Assembly (NCBI RefSeq): GCF_002777965.1 | Contig: NZ_NGVR01000023.1 | Location: forward strand, 1-64,000 | Length of the DNA: 64,000 bases | Origin: Proteus columbae | GTDB taxonomy: Bacteria > Pseudomonadota > Gammaproteobacteria > Enterobacterales > Enterobacteriaceae | Direction of reading: 5' to 3' | Shown here: positions 9,774-17,125 of the stretch, piece by piece | Position numbering within the stretch: position 1 is the stretch's first letter | Layout: every line of letters starts with the position of its first letter | The notes under the pieces: generated by a model | Databases searched by the model: none | What the model was told of the DNA's origin: nothing | What the model saw: only the letters and a program-made list of their open reading frames with translations | Translations under genes and position numbers: made by a program

Positions 9774-9801
9774 ATGTTTCCAGTATTAAAACTGGAAACA
9801 T
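9774..9801. promoter_or_regulatory. Perfect 11-bp inverted repeat in the emrR-emrA gap
   Basis: ATGTTTCCAGT and ACTGGAAACAT are separated by six A/T bases, 40 bases upstream of the emrA start codon. No T-run follows on the minus strand, so a terminator is unlikely. It could be an operator or an mRNA hairpin limiting expression of emrAB relative to emrR. I do not recognise it as a known EmrR site. Confidence 0.6.
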
Positions 9802-9926
9802 AATTATAAAGTCAATCTTAGAATAATTATTAGCGTGAAGGTAAATTATAAATGCTAATGGGTAAGTATGTTTGCCGATTTATGGCGTAAATAGGATTAG
9901 ATCAATAAAACTATTTATTATGCTAC

Positions 9927-10454
9927 TTATTCACAACCTTTTTCAGCCAAAGTATCTAATTGCAATAATAACTTACGCATTAGTGTTTCAAGCTGTCTTT
10001 GTTCAGATTGATCTAATACAGACCAGATTTGTTTTAAACACTGATGTTGTGGTGGTAATAAGCTATTTAAAAACTCTTCACCTGCATCAGTTAAATGGAG
10101 ATGTAAACAACGGCGGTCATTATGACTTTCACGACGTTCAATCCAACCTTGCTTTTCAAGCTCATCAGCAATACGCGTTGCATTTGTTCTTGAAGAACCT
10201 AAAGCTGCACTTAATTCTGATGGTTGAATACTACGATTTTCTGTCGTATCTAAAATCATTAGTGCCATAAATAATGTCTCGTTAATGCCCTGAGACTTCA
10301 ACATATTATTACGACTTTCAAGAAGTTTGCTTTGAACATGCATAGAAAGGCGAGTTAACAAAATTTCTTGATAAGGAATATCTTTGTTAAGCGATTTCTG
10401 TTGTGTAGCGCGAGTGTTTAGTAATTCTTCTGTTGGCGTAAATGAGCTTTCCAT
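9927..10454 (-). CDS. emrR: MarR-family repressor EmrR (MprA)
   Basis: Winged-helix repressor of emrRAB. In E. coli it is released from DNA by uncouplers such as CCCP, 2,4-dinitrophenol and salicylate. The 175-residue protein has N-terminal dimerisation helices, the recognition region [29 protein letters not shown] and the basic wing [17 protein letters not shown], all typical of the family. It is the first gene of the operon and probably represses itself. The ygaZ and ygaH genes that precede emrR in E. coli are missing; about 490 bases without an obvious gene lie upstream. Confidence 0.95.
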   Translation of the reverse strand: MESSFTPTEELLNTRATQQKSLNKDIPYQEILLTRLSMHVQSKLLESRNNMLKSQGINETLFMALMILDTTENRSIQPSELSAALGSSRTNATRIADELEKQGWIERRESHNDRRCLHLHLTDAGEEFLNSLLPPQHQCLKQIWSVLDQSEQRQLETLMRKLLLQLDTLAEKGCE

Positions 10455-10945
10455 TTTTAGACACCTTGTTAGTTTCGAAAATTAGGATAATTCTGTTATC
10501 AACATGTTAAATGGTATATTAAACACACAATTTAGCAATTTTTATTATTTATAGTCACTATGTTTTTTTGATTATGTTACCTGATTCATAAATTTTCTGA
10601 ATGATAACACAAAAAAAAGATAGGTACTTATCTCTTTGCAATAAGTTAATAAAATCAATTTATCACTTATCTGACAATGAATAGTAGTCTATTTGCGAAA
10701 AAAGGGATCATTTTTTACGATAAAACACGTAATAAATTTATTATCACCACCAATGGTTGCTATATTGATAGTATCGAAATGAAATTATTTATATGATGCT
10801 TTATTGGGGAGATTGATATAATTTTCTTAATAAAGAATGGGATGATGATATACATTAATAGTAATCACGCTGTTAAAACATTCACATTTTATTCTGATTA
10901 GCATGGGATTGAAGAAATAATATAACCCATCCTTGGGTCTGAAAA
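10455..10945. other. Intergenic region upstream of emrR (no gene seen)
   Basis: This 491-base AT-rich stretch lies between emrR and the YgaY-like transporter gene. It should contain the emrR promoter and the 3' end of the transporter transcript. I see no convincing open frame, RNA gene or strong terminator. In E. coli the branched-chain amino acid exporter genes ygaZH occupy this place. Confidence 0.6.
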
Positions 10946-12163
10946 TTATTCGGCGTGGATTATTGGATCATTTTTATAACCTAAAAACCAAACAATAAGA
11001 CCGATAACACCAATGACTAATCCGGCGATAGAAACACCTGTCCATCCATATTGATGATAAGCATAGCCTGATAGTAAAGATCCTAATGCACCACCGATAA
11101 AATAGCTTGTCATATAAGCGGCTGTCAGGCGGTTTCTAGCATCAGGTAAAATACGGTATATGGTGCTCTGATTAGTGACATGAACACCCTGAACAGCTAA
11201 GTCTAGCAGGACAACGCCAATAATAAAGCTGATGAGACCAATCCAGTGATAATAAGGTGCAATAATGATAAAACCCCAAGAAAGAAAGAGGATGATTAAT
11301 CCCACCGTGGTGGTTTTCCTGCCTTTTCCTTTATCAACTAATACACCGGCTTTTCCCGCCATTAATGCACCAGCGGCACCTACAAGACCAAATAAACCAA
11401 TCACGGCATCTGAGTAATTAAAGGGATCAGAAGCCAATAAAAAAGCCATTGAGGTCCACAATAAACCAAAGTGAGCAAAAATAAGTGCACCAACGAATGA
11501 GCGAGTTCTTAAGACAGGAGTTGTTGCAAATAATTTGAAAATAGAACCTAGCAATTGGAAATAATTTAAGTTTGTTTCACTTTTATAAGTGGGCAAACAG
11601 CGCCATAAAGTGATTGCTAAAATCGCCAGAAAAATACTCGCTACCCAGAAAATACCCTGCCAATTAGTAAATGATGCCATTAACCCAGATGCGGTTCTTG
11701 CCAGTAAGATCCCGAGTAAAAGACCACTCATAATCGTTCCGACAGCCTTTCCTCGTTGATGTGGCGCGGCAAGCGTTGCAGCAAAAGGAACAAGAATTTG
11801 AGCCACAACAGAGAACATACCTGAGAGGGCAGTTCCTATTAACATCACCCAAATATTAGATGCCATCGCGGTAATTAATAGGCCACTGGCTGAAATTAAT
11901 GTCATAGTAATAATGAGTGAGCGACGTTCAAAAATATCGCCAAGAGGCACTAATAACATTAACCCTACGGCATAACTTAATTGCGCGGTGGTGACAATAA
12001 ATCCAGCTAAAGTCGCAGATATGTGGAAATAGTTTGCGATTGAATCAAGTAGAGGTTGTGCGTAGTAATTACTGGCAACAACCATACCCGTGGCAACTGC
12101 CATAAGTAAAATAAGGCCTTTGCTTAGTGATGTTTGTGGTGTGGTGTTTTCCATAATACTCAT
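10946..12163 (-). CDS. MFS transporter, YgaY-like
   Basis: Twelve-helix major facilitator of 405 residues. Motif A appears between helices 2 and 3 (LLVPLGDIFERRSLI) and a second copy in the C-terminal half (LVDKGKGRKTTT). An early helix reads VVASNYYAQPLLDSIANYF. It probably exports a small molecule; no substrate can be read from the sequence. The position between emrRAB and proX matches ygaY of E. coli, described there as broken, whereas this copy is intact. The start at 12163 gives MSIMENTTPQ; a second Met three codons in is possible. It is transcribed alone. Confidence 0.8.
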   Translation of the reverse strand: MSIMENTTPQTSLSKGLILLMAVATGMVVASNYYAQPLLDSIANYFHISATLAGFIVTTAQLSYAVGLMLLVPLGDIFERRSLIITMTLISASGLLITAMASNIWVMLIGTALSGMFSVVAQILVPFAATLAAPHQRGKAVGTIMSGLLLGILLARTASGLMASFTNWQGIFWVASIFLAILAITLWRCLPTYKSETNLNYFQLLGSIFKLFATTPVLRTRSFVGALIFAHFGLLWTSMAFLLASDPFNYSDAVIGLFGLVGAAGALMAGKAGVLVDKGKGRKTTTVGLIILFLSWGFIIIAPYYHWIGLISFIIGVVLLDLAVQGVHVTNQSTIYRILPDARNRLTAAYMTSYFIGGALGSLLSGYAYHQYGWTGVSIAGLVIGVIGLIVWFLGYKNDPIIHAE

Positions 12164-12320
12164 AACAAATAATTTGTAAGGTAAATGATAGTAACATGAG
12201 TCATTTTTTTGAGAAAAGAATTACTGTGATAGAGATGTTCAATTAATTTGATATAAACTCTTAGATTTTATTCTTATAACATATTGTTTTATATGATAAA
12301 TAAGTGCTGTTTCTTGCTTA

Positions 12321-12728
12321 TTAATAACTAAAAAGCGTAAAAAAGAGCATAGCCAAACACCATATCCATTGAATTGAAACGCCAATTACGGCAAAAGAAA
12401 ATAAACGTTTAGTCCCTAGCCAGCGGGCTTCCATAGTCTGTTTTTGGGGACGTTTAGGAAATAATGTAGAGAGGCTTTCATCAAAGCTAACATCGTCTTG
12501 ATAACGATAAAGAACCTGAAAAAAATGGCTATCAAGCCATAAACGAAAAAGGTGATATTGTGTAAATAAAAATAAAAGCGAAGCAACAAAGAAAGCCAAT
12601 TTATTGTGAAAATGAAGGCTAAATACAGGCAATGTGCTTATATAAGGTAACAGTGATAACAGCAGTAAATAGCGCCAACTTTGAGTTAAAGACATAATGA
12701 CTTTACCGCTAGTTTTTGTTGTCAGCAT
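12321..12728 (-). CDS. Small membrane protein at the end of the ynb operon
   Basis: I do not recognise this 135-residue protein. Three likely membrane segments are visible: residues about 17-37 (YLLLLSLLPYISTLPVF), 43-62 (KLAFFVASLLFLFTQYHLF) and 110-132. A more polar loop (QDDVSFDESLSTLFPKRPQKQ) lies between the second and third. There are no cysteine pairs or catalytic motifs. It starts 10 bases after ynbD on the same strand and is almost certainly in the same transcript, which suggests it helps the lipid enzymes encoded upstream. An internal Met at residue 12 is an alternative start. I recall no counterpart in E. coli ynbABCD. Function unknown. Confidence 0.7.
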   Translation of the reverse strand: MLTTKTSGKVIMSLTQSWRYLLLLSLLPYISTLPVFSLHFHNKLAFFVASLLFLFTQYHLFRLWLDSHFFQVLYRYQDDVSFDESLSTLFPKRPQKQTMEARWLGTKRLFSFAVIGVSIQWIWCLAMLFFTLFSY

Positions 12729-12738
12729 AGTTGCCTCG

Positions 12739-14070
12739 TTATCTATTTTGTTGGAAACGTGAATACCAAATTTGTAATGCCTCTTGTGTTTCCGAATTTA
12801 AAATCACTTGAGGGCGTGTTTGATACACCTGTTTTATTGCGTCTTCCAAAGTATCTACTGTGCCATTATAAACTAGCCATGCAACTGCAATAGTCGCACT
12901 GCGTGAATAGCCTAATTTGCAATGAATATAAACAGTACCTACTTGGCTAAGTCGTTCCATTGACAACATGGCTTTGCTGATATCGTCAGGAGATAATGGT
13001 AATAAATCGATTTGAGGTTGGGCTAAATAAAGCTGATTTTGGCTAAATTTGTTTCTTGGCCATTCACAGGTTAAATCAAAAACTGCATTCGCTTTTAATT
13101 TATAAAGAGGGCGTCCACCTAATAAAATACCTTCAGTCACTAAACTGGGTGTTTGGCAACGAGTTAAATAATAGCGATAAGTACACCAAGCAAAAAAGCG
13201 ATAAGGTAATAGGATTATCTGTGCAGAAAGGGGGATTTCACCCTGTGCATTCTTTTGAAAAATAGAAGCTCCCGCCCCTAAATAACCTAAAGTCACAAAA
13301 GTTAATGTGATTGCAGGCCAGAGAAAAACCCAAAAGAAACCTTGTAAACCAAAAGATAACAGGTAGAACACTATTGCTGATAACGCATAGTTTTTTCCAA
13401 TACGTAAACTGCGTTTGCTACCAGTAAAATGCCATTTCCATCGTGAATTTATTGGCAACAAATAACAGATAAATACGCCAACACCAAAGCCTGTAATAAT
13501 ATCAATAAAGTGATGTTGCCACGTTGTCAGTACAGAAACTGCAATAAGCAATGACCATAAATTTAAAAGCCATTGCCATGATTTAGGCGTATGTGCGCGA
13601 AAACGTAACCAAAGTATCCACAATAAAATAATGTGCAAAGAAGGCGCTTGGTTATAAGGTAAATCAAAACCTTCTAATTGGGTAAATAACCAACCAGAAA
13701 ATCCTTCTGTTGTTGGGCGAATAAAACTAAATTTTAAAGGGAATAATAAAAAACCAGCACAAGCAATAAGAGAGGCAACAATTAAACGTAACCCATGTAT
13801 AAATTGTTCTCTTAACGTTGTACAAATAATCAGTGAAATACCATAGGCAATATTCACACTCCAATAAGGAATGATTGTCCAAGGTAAAAAGGGGATCGCT
13901 TTTTCCCACGAATAAACAAAAGAAGGAACATCAGATAAAGTGGAAGTATAAGTGTTAACTTGCATATAAGTTAAATAGAAAAATGGGGCAAGAAACAACA
14001 GCCATACAATACCAGCAAGCCAGATACTTTTTCTCGATGATGTTATTTGAGTGTGTTGGGTTCCACCCAT
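12739..14070 (-). CDS. ynbD: YnbD-like fusion: PAP2/Aur1-type membrane domain plus dual-specificity phosphatase
   Basis: Protein of 443 residues. Residues 15-300 contain several membrane helices and a PAP2-like core with PSLH at 143-146 and H186-xxx-D190 (WQHHFIDIITG). This PSLH ... HHxxxD form resembles the Aur1/PAP2_3 branch of lipid head-group transferases and phosphatases more than soluble-type PAP2 (PSGH, SRxxxxxH). Residues about 310-440 form a dual-specificity phosphatase domain with the CX5R loop HCKLGYSRSA (Cys384, Arg390) and a possible general acid near residue 355. The soluble domain should face the cytoplasm. It lies 104 bases downstream of ynbC. The E. coli homologue is uncharacterised as far as I know. 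Confidence 0.85.
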   Translation of the reverse strand: MGGTQHTQITSSRKSIWLAGIVWLLFLAPFFYLTYMQVNTYTSTLSDVPSFVYSWEKAIPFLPWTIIPYWSVNIAYGISLIICTTLREQFIHGLRLIVASLIACAGFLLFPLKFSFIRPTTEGFSGWLFTQLEGFDLPYNQAPSLHIILLWILWLRFRAHTPKSWQWLLNLWSLLIAVSVLTTWQHHFIDIITGFGVGVFICYLLPINSRWKWHFTGSKRSLRIGKNYALSAIVFYLLSFGLQGFFWVFLWPAITLTFVTLGYLGAGASIFQKNAQGEIPLSAQIILLPYRFFAWCTYRYYLTRCQTPSLVTEGILLGGRPLYKLKANAVFDLTCEWPRNKFSQNQLYLAQPQIDLLPLSPDDISKAMLSMERLSQVGTVYIHCKLGYSRSATIAVAWLVYNGTVDTLEDAIKQVYQTRPQVILNSETQEALQIWYSRFQQNR

Positions 14071-14174
14071 ACTAAAATTCCTTTCTTTGTTTATGTTTCT
14101 ATTTTTACAACGACTTAAAACTATCGCTATATGTTGCCATATAGCGATAGCTCGGTTATTGATAATGCAATCCG

Positions 14175-15944
14175 TTAGCGACGTTTTGCTATCGATACAC
14201 TAAAAATACCCCAATGATCAATTTGTTGATCTAACTTCTCAAAACCAGCTTCATTAACCAAAGCATCCATTTCACCCTGACTACGGCAACGCATGATCCA
14301 AGGTTGCCCATTCTGGTGACTCGGTAATACACGCGCAATCATTTCAAGCTGAGGGTGCCAAGGTTGACAGGTATAAATCAATAAACCGCCACTTGGTATG
14401 GCTTGCGATAGTCCTTTTAAAGACTCTTTTAGCAGATGATTTTCAGGGAATAACTCATAGAGCCCACTGACAATACCTAAAGTTGGTGATGGCGAAACGG
14501 TACTCAAGCTTTCTGCATCAAAAGCATTACCTTCTTCAAAACGCACTTTATCTTCTAAGTGACGCTCTTTAATCGCCATTCTGCCTTGTTCGACGTTAAT
14601 GGAGCTATAATCACGCATTAAAATCGAATCGACCTTACCATAATCATTTACAGCATCAAAAAGATAGCGACCTTGTCCTGCTGCGATATCCATAATATGT
14701 ACAGGCATATTATTTTGTATTAATTGGCGAATTGCGTAGCGGATCGTATTTTCAATATTGATTTTACGTTGGCGAATGCCTTGCCAACCAATGCTATTTA
14801 AATATTGCCTATCAACAACACGACCAAATAATCCTTTTCCTTGGGGTTGATTGCGGTAGACATAATCCAGCGTTGATCCTGAATCAAAACCTTTATCGTA
14901 ACCCAGAGCAACACCTTCAGACGCTTTACCTAAAGTGCTCATAGAACGGCTAAGTATTTTGTAATAAAGTCTTTTTGGACAATATTTAGGTAGAGGAGTT
15001 TGTAATGCGCGATAAACATCTGCACTATGGCTCCAAGTATCTTCATGTTGGTAATCATGTTGATAAAGGGGTTGTGCAAATAATTTTTCAATAAAACTGC
15101 GCATTTTATTGATAGGGATAACTCTCTCTTTTTCGCCTAATGTATCGTGGTAAAAGCCCGGCAAGACATGCTTTTCTTTGATTCGTGTATTTAAACGTTC
15201 ATAGAAAAGATGTTGAGGTTTGGCGTGAACAACATGATCATTGCCTGAAATAAATAACTGTGTTGGTAAAGTAATTGCGTTTGCATCTTCAACAACACGA
15301 TCTGCCGTTTTATAAAGCTCTAATAAAATATTGACAGCAATAGGGCGAGTTATCAGTGAATCTTGGTTAAAAGAGTCGATACGACTTTGGTCATGGGTTA
15401 GATATTTCGCTTTCACATATGAATTAACATAAAAAAGCCCACGAACTTTTTGCATTAAGGCAAGACCTGTACGTGCAAAAGGAACATATAATTTCACTTT
15501 AAATGCAGGAGAAGCTAGCACCATACCGCGAATTTTGGGCGCGTAATCGTGTACCCAACCGGTAACTAAAACGGCTCCTACACTTTGACCAACAACCAGA
15601 ATATTCTCCATTGGAATATTATAGTTAGAAGAAACGTAATGAACGAATTCGTCTATATCTTTTATTGATGTTCCCATTGATGGGCTATAACCGCGAGCGC
15701 CTTCATTTTTACCATGTCCACGAGCATCCCAAGCAAACATTGAAAAATCAGGAAGATCTAACTCATCAACTAGATGAGCAACACGACCTGAGTGTTCATG
15801 TCCTCGGTGAAATAAAATAATTGCTTTTGGCTCAGTGGTAATTTGAGCAGGCCAATGGCGATAGAACAACGGTGTCTTATCGCTGGTGGTAAATTCAGAC
15901 TCAATTATATTCCTTTGAGTTTGATATTGCGGCTGTTGATTCAT
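14175..15944 (-). CDS. ynbC: YnbC-like fusion: alpha/beta hydrolase plus SAM-dependent methyltransferase
   Basis: Protein of 589 residues with two enzymes in one chain. Residues 1-300 form a serine alpha/beta hydrolase of the monoacylglycerol-lipase/lysophospholipase type, with nucleophile motif GQSVG (Ser121), oxyanion region FHRGHEHSGR and the segment AWDARGHGKNEG. A late His (PGFYHDTLGE) could complete the triad. Residues about 370-589 form a class I methyltransferase with motif I MDIAAGQGRYLFDAV and a later acidic strand. No signal peptide, so probably cytoplasmic. It overlaps ynbA by four bases (ATGA), so translation is coupled. Neither substrate is known; by context I infer a membrane lipid. 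Confidence 0.85.
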   Translation of the reverse strand: MNQQPQYQTQRNIIESEFTTSDKTPLFYRHWPAQITTEPKAIILFHRGHEHSGRVAHLVDELDLPDFSMFAWDARGHGKNEGARGYSPSMGTSIKDIDEFVHYVSSNYNIPMENILVVGQSVGAVLVTGWVHDYAPKIRGMVLASPAFKVKLYVPFARTGLALMQKVRGLFYVNSYVKAKYLTHDQSRIDSFNQDSLITRPIAVNILLELYKTADRVVEDANAITLPTQLFISGNDHVVHAKPQHLFYERLNTRIKEKHVLPGFYHDTLGEKERVIPINKMRSFIEKLFAQPLYQHDYQHEDTWSHSADVYRALQTPLPKYCPKRLYYKILSRSMSTLGKASEGVALGYDKGFDSGSTLDYVYRNQPQGKGLFGRVVDRQYLNSIGWQGIRQRKINIENTIRYAIRQLIQNNMPVHIMDIAAGQGRYLFDAVNDYGKVDSILMRDYSSINVEQGRMAIKERHLEDKVRFEEGNAFDAESLSTVSPSPTLGIVSGLYELFPENHLLKESLKGLSQAIPSGGLLIYTCQPWHPQLEMIARVLPSHQNGQPWIMRCRSQGEMDALVNEAGFEKLDQQIDHWGIFSVSIAKRR

Positions 15945-16576
15945 AACGATGTATCCTTATCTTTATCTGTCATCGTTGCTTCTTTTAGTGCGCGATGAAT
16001 TCGGTGATAACAAGTCAACAAAAGTAATAAATTAATAATAATAAAAAGATAATGTGTGTTGTCTGATAATGTCAGTGAGGGGAATAATCCGATAAAAAAC
16101 GCAATAGCACCAAAAATAAAGGCTCTATCACTTTTTCCCATCGGGCCATCATAACGACGAGAAGCATGAATAGTTTGGGCAAGAACGCCTAAGAACTCAG
16201 TCATTATCATTAAAAAAAGTGCCAGCATGATCCACCAGTAGGCCTGTGGAAAAATAAAAGCAAAAGGTAGATAGAGTGCAATGTCTGAAATAACATCGCT
16301 GGCTTCGTTTAATATCGCCCCAAGCGCACTTTTTTGATTATGTTCTCGTGCAAGCATGCCATCTATGGCATTAAGCGCCATACGAAAAAAGAGGACAAAA
16401 GGGAGTAATAAAAATAAACGAGGGAAAGGATAAAGCAAAAGTAATCCACCAACGGCAATGGATAACAGTAAAGCAGAAAGTGTGACCTGATTTGCGGTGA
16501 TCCCTTTTGTGAATAACTGTTCTACATAAGGGCGCAATAAAGATTGAAATTTGGGTTTTAGGTCATAAATTGTCAT
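15941..16576 (-). CDS. ynbA: YnbA-like CDP-alcohol phosphatidyltransferase family protein
   Basis: Integral membrane protein of 211 residues with about six helices, first gene of the ynb operon. Members of this superfamily join a CDP-activated lipid to an alcohol. The signature D-xx-DG-xx-AR-x8-G-xxx-D-xxx-D appears as Asn69-xx-Asp72-Gly-xx-Ala-Arg-x8-Gly86-xxx-Asn90-xxx-Asp94, so two of four metal or catalytic Asp residues are Asn. From memory E. coli YnbA has the same changes, so this is probably a family trait and not damage. The CdsA-like gene ynbB that follows in E. coli is absent; ynbC overlaps directly. Head group unknown. Confidence 0.85.
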   Translation of the reverse strand: MTIYDLKPKFQSLLRPYVEQLFTKGITANQVTLSALLLSIAVGGLLLLYPFPRLFLLLPFVLFFRMALNAIDGMLAREHNQKSALGAILNEASDVISDIALYLPFAFIFPQAYWWIMLALFLMIMTEFLGVLAQTIHASRRYDGPMGKSDRAFIFGAIAFFIGLFPSLTLSDNTHYLFIIINLLLLLTCYHRIHRALKEATMTDKDKDTSL

Positions 16577-17125
16577 GACGCATCCTTGTGTTCAAAAGTG
16601 CGTATATTACCTCAAAATTATTATTTTATTATTAGCTGATTTTTATCCCATTGAATATCTTTATTTCAATGGTTTAATTTATTTAAGATTTAAACATAAA
16701 ACTAATATCTGAAATTTACTTGAGTTAATAATTATTTAGCTCTTAAAAAAAAGGGATAGTAAGATACGCATAATTGTAATTATCAGACTGTTCCGTGTCT
16801 GTTTGATTCTTTTTATTTTAAGAATGATTAAATTTTCTTTAGTAATATATGCGTAATTATAATTAGAAAACTAAATAAGAGGAATGAAATAAGGAATATC
16901 AAATACCTTATAGTAACTAATGAAATTAGTTTAATTTATTGAAAATATTATTTTAGATAAAATTTAAATCCAACAAGAGTGTATCAATAGAGTAGTTATC
17001 TGTATTGAGTGATAAGTGTAAAAAAACTAGATAATGATAATTATTATCATTATCATGATTGGCGCTGTTAGTTACAGTTCTAATCATCTATCAAACTAAT
17101 AACCATACAAAAAGATACTACTATT
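16577..17125. other. Divergent intergenic region, ynbA / TonB receptor
   Basis: A 549-base, very AT-rich region between the divergent ynbA and receptor genes. It holds the overlapping Fur boxes at 17030-17056. Two near-identical motifs, TAATTGTAATTA (16771-16782) and TAATTATAATTA (16854-16865), lie 83 bases apart and could be protein-binding sites. I see no gene here. Confidence 0.6.
17030..17056 (+). promoter_or_regulatory. Overlapping Fur boxes upstream of the TonB receptor
   Basis: Bases 17030-17048 match the 19-bp Fur consensus GATAATGATAATCATTATC at 18 positions. A second site offset by six bases (17036-17054) matches at 17. The six-base offset is the usual arrangement for two Fur dimers. 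The receptor start codon is about 70 bases downstream, so iron-dependent repression is strongly implied. Confidence 0.92.

Noticed and set aside
10455-10945. Remnants of ygaZ/ygaH
   Set aside because: The region has no open frame or recognisable membrane-protein remnant, so loss looks complete or the genes were never here.
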